Origin: Balaenoptera acutorostrata
Taxonomy: Eukaryota > Chordata > Mammalia > Artiodactyla > Balaenopteridae
Reading direction: 5' to 3'
Length of the DNA: 64,000 nucleotides
NCBI RefSeq assembly: GCF_949987535.1
Contig: NC_080074.1
Coordinates: 42,949,641 to 43,013,640 of the forward strand
Under the pieces are notes generated by a model, which was given only the letters and a program-made list of their open reading frames with translations, ran no database searches and was not told where the DNA came from. Of the stretch, positions 33,790 through 46,400 are shown one piece after another. Position numbers and translations under genes: made by a program. Position 1 is the first letter of the stretch; the number at the start of each line of letters is the position of its first letter.

Positions 33790-33915
33790 GGAATTCCCTG
33801 GCGGTCCAGTGGTTAGAACTCCATGCTTTCACTGCTGAGAACGCAGGTTCAGTCCTTGGTCAGGAAACTAAGATTCCGCAAGCCACATGGAGTGGCCAAA
33901 CAAACAAACATACAA
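33790..33915 (+). mobile_element. CHR-type SINE, short form
   Basis: Forward short copy with head, diverged B box (ggttcagtccttgg) and an (AAAC)n tail. The TSD is unclear; the tail runs into telomere-like units. Confidence 0.88.
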
Positions 33916-33922
33916 ACAGAAA

Positions 33923-33936
33923 CCCTAACCCTAACC
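33923..33936. repeat. Short telomere-like repeat
   Basis: Two full CCCTAA units plus CC (14 bp) follow the SINE tail. This could be SINE-tail drift rather than a true interstitial telomere. Confidence 0.8.
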
Positions 33937-34079
33937 TTCATGTTATTGAACAGTGGCTGCTTCTCTGTAAGAGAAGGAAGAACCTCTTTTCCTCTTTGTT
34001 TTTCTGAAAAATCAGGGGCAGTTAGAGAGAAAAAGGCAAGGCCTAAAACTTACTTTTAAAAAGCATGTTTGTTAGAATC

Positions 34080-34450
34080 TTTGGTGGCAGTTGATAGAGA
34101 CCCAACTGAGCTACACAAAGGAGGAAGAAAGGAACTTGCTGTGAGGAATGAAATTGTCTCACAGAACCCAAGGGCAGAGATGTAGCAGGACCCTGATAGT
34201 CAACTGGAACCAGGGCTCAAGCACCACTGGGAAATCAGGAGAGGCTCTCCATCCTAGGTCTCTGCTTCCCCTTCAGATCTCTATTTTTCTTTGCTCCTGC
34301 ATACTGGCTATCTCTGTTCTCCAGACCATGGGCAGAAAATATCACCATCAACAACTCCCTCCCTAGAATTTAAGACAGTTGAAATCTTCGGTCTGAATTC
34401 CAAATCTCCAGGGAATAAGTCTCATTGGCTTACTTTGGTCCCCAGGATGA
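34080..34450 (-). mobile_element. Old dispersed repeat, family unresolved
   Basis: Its reverse complement ends with a segment like that of 20105-20465 (gttgggtctctatcaactgc). Family not resolved. The rest of 34050-34828 is unrecognised. Confidence 0.35.
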
Positions 34451-34845
34451 CAGAGGGGAAGAGTGTTCAAGTTTAGGAAGAATATATCTTTATATGGATA
34501 GAGAATGTAAGCCCCAAATTTCCATAATATGGAGAAAGAGGGCAGTTACCAGGACTCTGGAGGATGCCTCTCCAACTCATAAGCAAATTCTTGAAAAATG
34601 ATTCTATCCCAGGTGATTGCATTTATATATTTCATAGGTAAAGTCACCCTATTATATTGGAAATATAATGTACTCTGTATCAATACATTTCAGGCTCATT
34701 ATCAGCACCTGTTTGTGACAGTTGGTGTTTTCAGGACAGCACTGAAATGTTCCCATTTCAACTAATTTATTTGGAAGAAACAAGTTCATATGCTAAATGT
34801 AATTCTGAGTCGAATGAAATCTCCACTAAAAAGTTAAAAGTGTGT

Positions 34846-35120
34846 GGGCTTCCCTGGTGGCGCAGTGGTTGAGAATCTGCCTGCCAATGCAGGGGACACA
34901 GGTTCGAGCCCTGGTCTGGGAAGATCCCACATGCCGCGGAGCAACTGGGCCCGTGAGCCACAACTAGTGAGCCTACGCATCTGGAGCCTGTGCTCCGCAA
35001 CAAGAGAGGCTGCGATAGTGAGAGGCCTGCGCACCGCCATGAAGAGTGGCCCCCACTTGCCGCAACTAGAGAAAGCCCTCGCACAGAAACGAAGACCCAA
35101 CACAGCCAAAAAGAAAAAAA
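34846..35120 (+). mobile_element. CHR-type SINE, long form
   Basis: Forward full copy with a short A-rich tail. The TSD aaaagttaaaagtgtgt is a perfect 17 bp at 34829-34845 and 35121-35137, the longest duplication seen in the window. Confidence 0.97.
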
Positions 35121-35464
35121 AAAAGTTAAAAGTGTGTTTTCGAGCTTATAAGCACTGAGAAGCTATGACCTTATCTTGTTTTATGAGAAGAGCCAAGGAG
35201 AGAACCAGAGGAGAAGAAGCACTTTTCAATTTACCCAAGGATGAGTATGGATATTTGGTTTTTACCAGAATGATCTATTTTCTTCTACCTATTTTATCAT
35301 AGTACTCTCTTTTCTTAAGTTCGCAAATATGAAATAAAAGTCATTTAGGAAACATTCAGTAAAAAGTTGCTGTTGCCTATGCTTTCCATCCCTGGGGGAG
35401 TTTGGAATTTCTACCAGAAGATAGAGAATTGGAGAAACTTTGATTACTCAAGAAAATGCCCATT

Positions 35465-35800
35465 TATTCTTTCAATCAACAAATACCTATTAAGTTCTTG
35501 CTATTGTCTGGTTCTTGGTATACAGCAATCAACAAAATAGACAAATTCTTTCCCCTTCTAGAGACTATATTCTAGTGAGAAAGATAGTCAATAAATAAGT
35601 AAATGCATAAATTTGTGTCAGGTGGTCATAAGCAACATAAAGGAAAATAAAAGCAGTATAAAAGGAGAGAGTGATAGAAGTGCTAGTTTAAATAGAGTGA
35701 ATGGTCAAGGAAGCCTCTTTGAAAAGGTGACACTTGACAAAAATCTAAAAAAAAAAAAAAAAAAAAAAGAAGGGAGTAAGCCATGCTAATATTTGGGAGA
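35465..35800 (-). mobile_element. L2 3' end fragment
   Basis: Reverse L2: caacaaatacctattaagtt, gtatacagcaatcaacaaaa, gtgacacttgacaaaaatct, gagtaagccatgctaatatt. An A run near 35741-35768 interrupts it. Confidence 0.75.
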
Positions 35801-36218
35801 TAATGGGTTTTGAAGCTCTGAGTTTTGGTTGATTCCCAAACAGTCTCCAACAAGCTTCTTAAAGTGATCGAGTGAATCTTCCTACTGGACGGTCCTAGTT
35901 TAAGCAGTGAGTGCACTGATTCCTGTGCCCTCCACCAGCCCTGACACTGCAGGCTCTGGTTCTTCACCATAACGAGTCTCTTGCTCTTCTTTGGCCACAA
36001 AACACCAACAACAATGCTAAGCGCCTCAGCTCTTTACAAGACTTTCCGGAGAATGTCTCAACTCTTTCAGCCAAACTTGGGTGGTCATCCTAAGAGTAGC
36101 TGGTGTGGGGGCATGTGTATGTGCATGCAGGGACTTTTCTTCTCATCCCCACATCTCCATCAGCTGCCCAGATAAGCCCCACAAATAAATATACAATCTA
36201 AGTCATAGTATACTTTTA

Positions 36219-36526
36219 CTTTTTTTTTTTTTAATTTATTTATTTTTGGCTGTGTTGGGTCTTCGTTGCTGTGTGTGGGCTTTCTTTTTAGTTGCGGTGA
36301 GCAGGGGCTACTCTTCATTGCCGTGCGCGGGCCTCTCATTGTGGTGGCCTCTCTCGTCTTGGAGCACCGGCTCTAGGTGTGCGGGCTCTAGAGCGCAGGC
36401 TCAGTAGTTGTGGCGCACGGGCCTAGCTGCTCTGCAGCATGTGGGATCTTCCTGAACCAGGGCTCGAACCCGTGTCCCCTGCATTAGCAGGCGGATTCCT
36501 AACCACTGCACCACCAGGGAAGCCCC
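36219..36526 (-). mobile_element. CHR-type SINE, long form
   Basis: Reverse full copy. The TSD catagtatactttta is a perfect 15 bp at 36204-36218 and 36527-36541. Confidence 0.96.
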
Positions 36527-37039
36527 CATAGTATACTTTTAGATAAGCAACTTCGAAGTAAGTCCCCAAAGTGAATTCCCTTCTCCCCCAACCCCCCATA
36601 TATTCAAACACACACACGTGCACAAAAGACAATACTGCTCCCGATGCCCCCAGATGGAAGCTCTGGCACCAACATTGACTGCCGCCATATGGTTGCAGCT
36701 CATTTAGCTCTCACTAGCTAGCCTTCCTTACTGCGTTACAGTCCCAGTGTTGTTGCAAGCTGGGTTCCCCAGGAACTGACTTGAAGACTGAGTGAGTGTG
36801 CATGATGTTCGTTAAGGAGTACCTTGGGATTAGCACCTGTGGAATGGAAGAGAAGGGAAGGGAAGCAAGCCGCAGTGGACAGAGGGAGAAGTCGAATTGT
36901 GATGCAGTCCTGATGATAGCCTTGGCTGATACCACAGGGAGCTCTGGAGCTGGAATGACTCTCCAGAGCTGTCCCAGGTTGGGCCAAGATGGCTAGACCT
37001 TTATGTTCCCACATCAGTCAGTTATTCTGAGGAAGCCCC

Positions 37040-37310
37040 GGCCACAAAGAAAGGCCGTGAATACATATTCCAGCCAAAAGCCTCTGCTGAGGTCCCAGCC
37101 AACAGCCCACATCCTTCTACACGCATGTGGATGAGGAAGCCTCAAGATGACTCCAGCCCCAGCCAGTCTGACTGCAACGCCAGGAGACTAGGCTTAGCTG
37201 GACCCAATCAGCCCCCAACACTATGAGAGATAATAATAAAATATAAACAATTATTCCATGCTACTGAGTTGAGGCACGTTTGTTACATAGCTGTAGATAG
37301 CCAAAACATT
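37040..37310 (+). mobile_element. MLT1-type LTR, 3' half
   Basis: Forward MaLR blocks: agatgactccagccccagcc, gactgcaacgccaggagact, gagagataataataaaat and a ttgttacatagctgtagata end. The 5' half is not recognised. Confidence 0.6.
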
Positions 37311-37739
37311 GAAGAATCCTCCCAAGGGGCTGAAGCAGATTTATCTCAACATTTTCTAGTCAGAGCACTTAATATTATTGTCTTCAGATCTAACCATCAT
37401 ATCAAATTTCCTATCACAGTTTCTCTCAAGAGATTTTATATCCTTCAAAATCAGATCTTAAGATCTGCCTTTCATCTCCCTGAGGTAGACAAGCAGATAA
37501 TTTTCCTGTAGTAGGTGGCATGTAGATTATGACCCTGAGGACAATGAAGTAACAACTTATTTTCTGTTGAGAGCATCTGCACTACACCACAGAACCAAGT
37601 AGCTGTATCCCAAGTAGTGGGATTTTGTAGTTTATTGCTTTGCCTTTTATCTGCTCACATTTACTAGTTCATTCTGAGACTTTACTACAATAAGTAAAAA
37701 GTAAATTACTTTAAAGGAAAATAAGTCAATAGTTAAAGA

Positions 37740-38165
37740 AAAAATTATTATTTAAGCCATTGAAGGATTTAAAAAGGAGAATAACATGTTCTGATTTACA
37801 TATTTAAAACAATGCTGTTTCTGTTGTGTGGAGGATATAAGAAAGAAGATGAGTTAGGAGGCTATAGATAGATAAGATAAATAGATAAGATACATAAGAA
37901 TCAGTAGGATTTGATGCCAGATTAGATATGGAAGATAACAAAAGTGAAATCATCAAGGATGATTTCCAGGTTTCTGGAATGAGCAGCTGGAAGAAAAGGC
38001 TGAAAGAGAAGTGGAATTGGAGGCGAGGCAAAGATCAAAAGTTCAGTTTTAGCCAAGTTCAGAGGTTTCCATGAATGAAAATATCAGGAAAGATCAGTTG
38101 GATAATACCCTCTGGAACCTCAAAGAGAGGTGTGGGCTGGAAGGGGAAAAATAAGAGTATAATCC
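37740..38165 (-). mobile_element. L2 fragment, upstream part
   Basis: Reverse L2: taagccattgaaggatttaa, gttaggaggctatagata, aaggatgatttccaggtttc, cagttttagccaagttcaga. It corresponds to a more 5' part of L2 than 35465-35800 and has the same orientation. Confidence 0.7.
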
Positions 38166-39689
38166 AAATGAGCTCCTGCATGTATTGTTGTTTATCCAAA
38201 TGTGCTCATTATTTCCTTTAGCATCTTCAAAAATTGTTGTTCAGCCTTGCAGAAATGCAGATGTGCCTTATTTGTAAAGTTGCTGTGAAATGTCTGCCAT
38301 CTGGTGGACAGTCATGGAGAGCGCTATAAATTTACTTCAACCAAAGGAATAGAAATGCTTTTACTGCCAAGTAGCACAAATCTTTTTAATGTCATTGTCT
38401 TACTAATAAACATTCACATCTTTATCTATATTTCTCATTAGGGAAAATTGGTTGCTATGTTTAAACCTAAAACACATCAAAGTGTGCAGCATTGAAAAGG
38501 TTTATAAAAGGAATCTTTAGTTTTGTAAAGTATTAGAACCAACATTAAGTATAATTCCCCAAATTGGATTTTCTAGGAACTACATCAGAAAAGATGTAGT
38601 CTTTGGCCTCTTTGACAGAAAATAAATTATATTTATTTTTTCCCTCAGGTAACAGCCAGTGGGTGCTGGAGTTGGCTTACCCAGGCTCTTGAGAGCTGAT
38701 TGTGCACATCTCTCCCCAACTGTACGTTCTGTGATTTCAGGTTGGTAGCTTGACGTTGGCCATGGTGGGAGTACTCATACTAAAAAAGTCAACAAAGACT
38801 TCAAATCAGAATTTCGTCTTTGTTTTTGTTTTCAGAAAGCCAGTTTATTGGCACACTATGCATATATCACTTTTCTCTCTTGATTCCACCAATTTTTAAC
38901 AAAAGCATTCCATGGAACATTTGTTTAAAATTTTTCATTTTATTTAAATACACATTTCCAAATTTGGGAGACCATGGAATCTTTTAGGAAATATTATTTG
39001 AGTTTTATACTTTTCTTTTAATTGGAGGAGCCCAGAGTGAATTTTTAGGTTATTTATGATTAAAATTATTACATAAAAATATTATATCTCACATCATTGC
39101 AGTCCTAGTAGGACCATTACCAGTTCTGGCATTTGAATTTCTTGAAATGATGACTGTCAGATAATAGGTGCAATGAATGACCATATAGTTCCAAAATTGG
39201 GACCAGAAATCTAAAAGTTCTAAGTACATATCAATGGAGGAATATGTGCTTTGAGACTGTCCTGGTCTATTTTTAGAGAGATGGACTTGAGAGGGATATG
39301 TTCTTATTGTATTTGTCTGATGACTCAGAAATAGTCCCTCTGATGTTGTCTGAGGGCAGTATGATCAGTTTACCTTTGCCTCTAGTTACATTGCCTTAAA
39401 GAGGCTTAAACCATAATGCAAAGGAATTCTTTTTTTAAAATCCAGATCTCATGTTAACACATAAGGACAAGTCCTAGACATAGAGCTATTGGATCAGGGT
39501 CTTTATGTTCAGTCCTTCACCATGCCATATTCTAAAATGGGATTTTCAGATCTTATGGGCTCTATAAACTTCCTTGTAGACAGCTATCTTTGTATCTCTT
39601 ACACCCAGCATAAAACTTCAAAAAATATTTGTTCATTTTTTGCAAAGTTATAAAGGTAAAAATAAATGCAATTATTTATTTAATGCCTG
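38166..39689. other. No recognisable feature
   Basis: 1.5 kb of AT-rich sequence without a recognised repeat or gene. One of the longer blank stretches. Confidence 0.45.
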
Positions 39690-39812
39690 TTTTCCCCAGG
39701 GGACTGCGAGTTCCATGGGGTCAGGGATCATACCTGTCTTGTAAATACGGTATCCTCAGTGTCTGGAATATGATAGGGAATTCATAAATATTTATTGAAT
39801 GAACAAATAGAA
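39690..39812 (+). mobile_element. L2 3' end fragment
   Basis: Forward L2 tail: gactgcgagttccatggggt, cagtgtctggaatatgatag, aaatatttattgaatgaaca. Confidence 0.8.
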
Positions 39813-40170
39813 TATAGATATTAGCAATGATATTAGGTACTGGATCTAATACAGGTGTATTTAAATTTGTGTTGCAGGTATTCTGGCTTACCCAAAATGC
39901 CATTCTGTTTTTTATAGGTGATTATATAAAGGAGATTAGGGGGCTTTACTCAACCATTTCATGATACTCAGGTTAATTATTCTGATTGTTAAGGGTCTGA
40001 ATTTAATACAGTAAGGAAATTTTCCTGGTTTCTAGGATTCTTGTCAAACACTAGTCAAGGGAAGAACAATTCACTTCTACTGTTTTGGGGGTCACTCTTC
40101 CTACTTTGCTTTAGAGAATATGAGGTCTGCGATTCTCCCGAGTTATTTAGTCATTATGCTTTCCTCCCCT

Positions 40171-40631
40171 TGAGACAGGAATGGGGCAAGGGCACAACCT
40201 TTGAAAGAATGACATAGCCTGAGGACAAGACATAAACTGATTAGAACCAAATAGGTCCCAGATGGGTCGACTTCCACTAGACCTTGAGCCTCAGTATACG
40301 CTCAATGTAACACATCAACAAGCTAAATGACACAGTTACAGGCACCATGACAGTTCCAAGGCCAACCACAAAAGGTCAAAAGTGGGCGGTGGCCCAATTC
40401 CTGGAAACCCCCACCCCTTCCCCCAAATAGCTGGAATACTCCTCCCACTCATTAGCCTATGAAATTACCCACCCCTATAAAAACTGACAACCCCATATCC
40501 TGGTGCCTTTCTCACCTTCTGAGTTGGCCCACATTCTGTCTGTGGAGTGTGTTTCTCCCTGAATGAACCTTCTTTCTCTTTACTGTGGCTCATTCTTGAA
40601 TTCTTTCTTGCGCGAAGCCAAGAACCCACAC
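40171..40631 (+). mobile_element. ERV1-type LTR with primer-site remnant
   Basis: It starts with TG (tgagacaggaatggggcaag) and ends with CA at 40631. A TATA box (cctataaaaactgac) lies near 40477 and a U5-like region (gaattctttcttgcgcgaag) near 40597. The following cttggcgaccatcccgggac resembles a class I primer-binding site, so this is probably a 5' LTR with a few dozen bases of leader, or a recombination remnant. The expected aataaa is diverged. No viral gene follows. Confidence 0.65.
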
Positions 40632-40689
40632 TTGGCGACCATCCCGGGACTCACCTGAGACCTGGGACATGGCCATCCTTTTGTGCCCC

Positions 40690-41198
40690 ACTCTCTTTCC
40701 TGCAACAGCCTTTCCTTTTCGCAAAATGAAGGAACCTAAAGTAAAGGCACAAAACCATGTCTTAGGCAAGATTATGTTGGTTTTACTTGTAAATAGTTTC
40801 TCCCTTCTTAAGAACCAAATGCTTCTTAAATAGGTTATAGTCAAAATTTATAATCTTCCTGGTCAACATCCCCTACCATCTGAACTTTGAAAATCTAGTT
40901 AAATTTGTCTCCTTCCAGTTTCTCTTCATGCTGTTGGCAGACCCATCTCCTTTGTGCGACATGGTCGTGTCATGCTTTTGCTTCCTTCATGTCTTCAAAG
41001 CTCTTTTTCACTTATATTAATACAACGATGTCAGGTCTAGAAACTCCACCTCATGTCTGAGACTTTCCGTGAGACTTTCTTTGAAACTCTCTCAAATTAA
41101 GCACCGGTATGTATATATTTGTAATACAAAATGTCACCCACTCAACCCTGGGATAAAGGGATTAACAGTCAGTAGGGTCCTCAGCTCAGTTCAATGGC
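40690..41198. other. No recognisable feature
   Basis: Nothing recognised. Confidence 0.45.
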
Positions 41199-41213
41199 AA
41201 AAAGTGTCATGGG

Positions 41214-41354
41214 GGGTTCCCTGGTGGTCCAGTGGTTAGGACTCTGTGCTTCCATTGCAGCTGGCATGAATTTGATCCCTGGTCAGGGAACTAAGATCCC
41301 ACAAGCCATGTGGCATGGCCAAAAACAAACAAACAAACAAAACCAACCAAATAA
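41214..41354 (+). mobile_element. CHR-type SINE, short form
   Basis: Forward short copy with an (AAAC)n tail. The TSD aaaaagtgtcatggg is a perfect 15 bp at 41199-41213 and 41355-41369. Confidence 0.95.
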
Positions 41355-41369
41355 AAAAAGTGTCATGGG

Positions 41370-41900
41370 TCTTTATTTATGTGGGATCCATGCTCAGTTT
41401 GGACTCCAAGCGGGAAAATCTTTCTTATCACAGCTCAGTGGCCAGAGGAACACATGATCAATTCCTACAGGGAGAGTGCAAACCCAGAACATTCAGGCTA
41501 GAGAGACAAAACTGCAGAATCGTCTAGTCATTTTCAGCTTCAACATGTAAAGATTCTTACATACCAGTACAATGAGAATGATAACAGTTTATTCCTTGGG
41601 ATTTTCTTTTCAATATATAGAGTAAACAAAATAAGATGTGTGGAAATATTTTGTAAAATGCAAAAGGGAAAGGGACTTACATTCATCAAACACTCATCAA
41701 GTGCCAGGCTGTGCATGTAACAGATGTAGCATAGTCATGTATTTCTTGGTTCTCTGCTCATTACACTCTGGGGGAGCATTCAACCATCACATTAATTTCC
41801 AAGACTAATCATCCTCTACCTTCCCTTATGTAGAGAAATACCTCCATACTTGAATGCTCAGACTTGCTGTTAAGGTCATTCTCTGCTATTTGTCTAAATT
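41370..41900. other. No recognisable feature
   Basis: Nothing recognised. Confidence 0.4.
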
Positions 41901-41913
41901 TAAAGTGGTTTCA

Positions 41914-42539
41914 CATAACTCGAAAAAATACATGCACCCCCCGTGTTCAGTGCAGCACTATTTACAATAGCCAGGACATGGAAGCAACCTAAATGTCCAT
42001 CAGCAGAGGAATGGATAAAGATGTGGTACATATATACATGGAATATTACTCAGCCATAAAAAAGGACAAAATAATGCCATTTGCAGCAACATGGATGGAA
42101 CTAGAGATTGTCATACTGAGTGAAATAAGTCAGACAGAGAAAGACAAATATCATATGATATCGCTTACATGTGGAATCTAAAAAAATGGTACAAATGAAA
42201 CAATCCCCCCCAATAACAAATGTTTTGTTATTTACAAAACAGAAATAGAGTCACAGATATAAAAAACAAACTTATGGTTATCAGGGGGAAAGAGAGGGGC
42301 GATAATCTGAGAGATTGGGATTGACATATACACACTACTATATACAAAACAGATAACTAATAAGGACCTACTGTATAGCACAGGGAACTCTACTCAATAC
42401 CCTGTAATACCTATATGGGAAAAGAATCTAAAAAAGAGTGGATATATGTTTATGTATAACTGATTCACTTTGCTGTACAGCAGAAACTAACACAACATAG
42501 TAAATCAACTATACTCCAATAAAAATTAAAGAAAAATAA
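41914..42539 (+). mobile_element. 5'-truncated L1 3' end
   Basis: Covers the last ~75 codons of ORF2 (with a 3-bp loss in WIK-MWYIY and a frameshift) and the 3' UTR up to an aataaa end. The TSD taaagtggtttca is a perfect 13 bp at 41901-41913 and 42540-42552. The 3' UTR is the same lineage as at 5.1, 14.4 and 44.3 kb. Confidence 0.95.
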
Positions 42540-42632
42540 TAAAGTGGTTTCAGAGGAACTTACCTAGCTCTTTATTACTTTTTAATGACAGTATTTACTA
42601 TAGCTATATTTAAAAGTATTATATCTGCTCTT

Positions 42633-42932
42633 TTTTTTTTAATTATTTATTTATTTATTTATTTATTTTTGGCTGTGTTCGGTCTTCATTTCTGTGCGAG
42701 GGCTTTCTCTAGTTGTGGCAAGTGGGGACCACTCTTCATCGCAGTGCGCGGGCCTTTCACTATCGCAGCCTCTCTTGTTGCGGAGCACAGGCTCCAGACG
42801 CGCAGGCTCAGTAATTGTGGCTCACGGGCCTAGTTGCTCGGTGGCATGTGGGATCTTCCCAGACCAGGGCTTGAACCCGTGTCCCCTGCATTGGCAGGCA
42901 GATTCTCAACCACTGCGCCACCAGGGAAGCCC
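42633..42932 (-). mobile_element. CHR-type SINE, long form
   Basis: Reverse full copy with an (ATTT)n tail. The TSD tatatctgctctt is a perfect 13 bp at 42620-42632 and 42933-42945. Confidence 0.96.
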
Positions 42933-43074
42933 TATATCTGCTCTTATTAAGTTGTGGTATTTCAGTTAAATTAATTTTGTTACTTAATAGTGCTCTCAGT
43001 CTTAAGTAAGGGACAGGAATTATCATTCTAATGGGGAAAGTAGTTGCCCATTATAGTAGTTGAAAGAGAGTGCC

Positions 43075-45110
43075 TCAGTGGAGAAAAGACAGTCTGTTTG
43101 ATAAATGGTGTTGGTAAAATTGGATATTCACATGTAAAATAATGAAAATAGACTCCTATCTTACACCACTTACAAAAATTAACTGAAAATGAATTGAAGA
43201 CTTAAACATGGGACCTGAACCATGAAACTCCTAGAAGAAAACATAGGAAAAAAGTTCCTTGACATGGGTCTTGGCAATGATTTTTTGGATATGTCACCAA
43301 AAGCAAAAATAAACAAGTTGGATGACATAAAACTAAAAAGCTTCTTCAGTAAAAGAAAAAATCAACAAAGTAAAAAGGCAACCATGGAATGGGAAAAAAA
43401 TATTTGCAAACCAGATATCTGATAAGGGGTTATTATCCAAAATATATGAAGAACTCATACAACTCAATAGCCAAAAATCCCCCCCAAAACAAAAAAACCA
43501 TAATGAAAAAACCAAATAATTCAATTAAAAGATGGGCAAAAGTCCTGAATAGACATTTTTCCAAAAAAAGATATACAAAAGGCCAATAGGTACATGAAAA
43601 GATGTTCAACATCACTAGTCATTAGGGAAACGCAAATTAAAACCACAATGTGATATCACCTTATGCCTGTTAAAGTAGCCATCATCCAAAAGATAAGAGG
43701 TAAAAATGCTGGTGAGGATGTGGAGAAAAGGGAACCCTTGTGCACTGTTGGTGAGATAGTAAACAGGTACAGACACAAGGAAAACAGTATGGAGGCTCCT
43801 CAAAAAATTAAAAATAGAACTACGATACGATCCAGCTATTCCATTTCTGGGAATATATCCAAAAGAAACAAAAGCACTAACTCAGGAAGATATCTGCATC
43901 CTCATGTTCATAGCAGCATTATTTACAATAGCTGAGACATGGAAAAAACCTAAGTGTCTGTCCGTAAGTGCACGGATAAAGAAGTTGCAGTATATACATA
44001 CAAAAGAATATTATTCAGCCATTAAAAAATGAGAGAACCCTGCCATCTACAACAGCATGGATGGACCTTGAGGGCATTATGCTAAGTGAAATAAGTCAGA
44101 CAGAGAAAGACAAATACTATATGATCTCACTTAAATGAAGAATCTTGAAAAACAAAACACTAAACTCATAGAAAAAGAGATCAGATTTGTGGTTACTGGG
44201 GGTGCGGGTGTGGTTCAGGGAAGGAGGAATTGGAGGAAGGTTGTCAAAAGGTACAAACTTCTACACCCTAAATGTCCATCGATAGATGAATGGTTAAAGA
44301 AGATGTGGTATATATACATACAATGGAATATTAGCCACAAAAAGGATGAAATAATGCCATTTTCAGCAACATGGATGCATCTAGAGATTATCATACTAAG
44401 TGAAGTTAAGTCAGACAAAGACAAATATCATATATCACTTATATGTGGAATCTAAAAAAATGATACAAATGAACTTATTTACAAAACAGAAACAGATATA
44501 GAATAACAAACTTACAGTTACCAAAGGGGAAAGGGGGAAGAGAGGGATAAATCAGGAATTTAGGAGTAACATATACACACTACTATATACAAAGTAGATA
44601 AAAAACAAGGACCTACTGTATAGCACAGGGAACTATACTCAATATTTTGTAATAACCTATATGGGAGAATAATCTGAAAAAGAAAAGTTTTGTATATATA
44701 TAAAAACTGAATATATATATATATAACTGAATAACTTTGCTGTACACCTGAAACTAACACAACGTTGTAAATCAACTATACTTCAAATAAAAAAATAAAT
44801 AAAAATTTTAAAAAAGGTACAAACTTCCAGTTACAAGATAAATAAGTACTAGGGCTATAATGTACAGCATGATAACTATAGTTAACACTGCTGTATGATA
44901 TATAGAAAAGTTGTTGAGAGTAAATCTTAAAAGTTCTCATCACAAGGAAAATTTTTTTTCTTTTTTTTCTTTCTTTTTTAATTTTATCTATATGAGATGA
45001 TGGACGCTAACTAAACATTACCACAATATATGTAAGTCAAACCATTTTTCTGTATACCTTAAACTTATTCAGTGATGTATGTCAATTATATCTCAATAAA
45101 ACTGGAAGGA
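43075..45110 (+). mobile_element. Older L1, ORF2 C-terminus and 3' UTR
   Basis: Forward, older L1 lineage. It has ORF2-derived stretches (TMKLLEENIGKKFLDMG-like, [31 protein letters not shown]), stops and frameshifts throughout, then a distinct 3' UTR with gggctataatgtacagcatg and a terminal tcaataaaactgg. It is split by the younger L1 at 44262-44811. Confidence 0.88.
44262..44811 (+). mobile_element. Younger L1 3' end nested in older L1
   Basis: Covers the end of ORF2 from CPSIDEWLKKMWYIY onward, plus the 3' UTR and A-rich tail. The TSD aaaaggtacaaacttc is a perfect 16 bp at 44246-44261 and 44812-44827 and lies in the older L1's 3' UTR. Confidence 0.95.
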
Positions 45111-45299
45111 AAATAAAAAGGGAGAGCCCCCTGAGCAGTAGCCTTTCCTAAGACAGATCTCCTAAGACGGCATTAATGAATCTCTGGATACAATCTTAAA
45201 GACCAATAGTCCATGCTAAAAGGCACTATTCCCTTTTCATTCTGTGAAAAGGAAAAGGGAGGAAAGGCACATAAATACTTTAGTTATATAGAGTAGATG

Positions 45300-45490
45300 A
45301 AACAAGGACTTTGAAACCGCACAGAACCTGGTTTCAAATGTCATTCCATCACTTCCTGTTTGAACTTGGAAAAGTTACTTAACCTCTTTGTACCTTGATT
45401 TCTCTTATGAAAATCCAGGTAATAATATCTAAGTACTGTTGCCAGGATTAACTGACATACAATTTAGCATAATAAATAACACAAATCGTT
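45300..45490 (+). mobile_element. MIR element
   Basis: Forward MIR: cacagaacctggtttcaaat, gttacttaacctctttgtac, then a weaker core. Confidence 0.75.
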
Positions 45491-45719
45491 TAATAAATAT
45501 ATATCACTTTATAAGAGCTATCTTTGTGATATATGGACCACAGAAAAGCTACAGATTCCTGCTAGATTGGTCTAGAGAGAAACTACAGCGAATTAAAATA
45601 CTGACTGCATTTTTCATTTTCCCCTTTACGTTTATATTGCAAAGAGACAGTATAAAGCCAGTCTAGCTATAACCACAATCTTTTAATATTTGTTAGGCTC
45701 CAGTTCTTGTAAGTGCTAT

Positions 45720-46400
45720 AAAATTAGTTAGTTCCCCCTTGAGTATAGCCACTTATATGCTTAAAAGGTAAAGAACTGAGCTCATCGTCTTGCCTCACAC
45801 AAACCGTTCCTTTTTTTGACTTCCTGATTTCTTTAAATAGCATCACCATTCTCCCAATAACTCATGCTTGAAACTCTAGTCATTTTTGACAACCACTTCT
45901 CCCTCACCACCACCTATTGAACTTACTTCCTCATTGTTCTCAAAATCTATCTCCACTCATCTCCATTTCTACGGCCACCACCCTAGTTCAGGTCTCCAAC
46001 CTGTTTTTCTGGCCTCAAGTGTCTTTTCGCCACCAAATTCTTTTCATCTATAGTTGCCAAACAAATCTTAAGCAAATAATGCTTTACTGAGACTGTTTCA
46101 CCCCATTACCTCTGCCTCTGCTGAAACATCTCTGGCAGTTCCCCATTGCTTACCAAATGAACTTCAGGCAGTCAGTACCTCCATGAGATGACCCTATACT
46201 AAATTTTTGGCCTTGTCTTTAATTACTCTACTATCTGCATCCTCCTTGCCTTTCCCCAAGCAAGGAGGAAGACTTTTTTACCTCCATAAAGCTATTATTA
46301 TTTATTATACTTTGAAAAACCTACACTTTCATTTCATCTGTTCAAATTATGTCACCCTTTAAGGCCAAAAGCAAATGTCATCTCTCTAACAAATGAAATA
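45720..46400 (+). mobile_element. L2 LINE fragment
   Basis: Forward L2: aaactctagtcatttttgac, ctacggccaccaccctagtt, gcagttccccattgcttacc, cctttaaggccaaaagcaaa. More diverged than the L2 at 18.6 kb. Confidence 0.65.
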
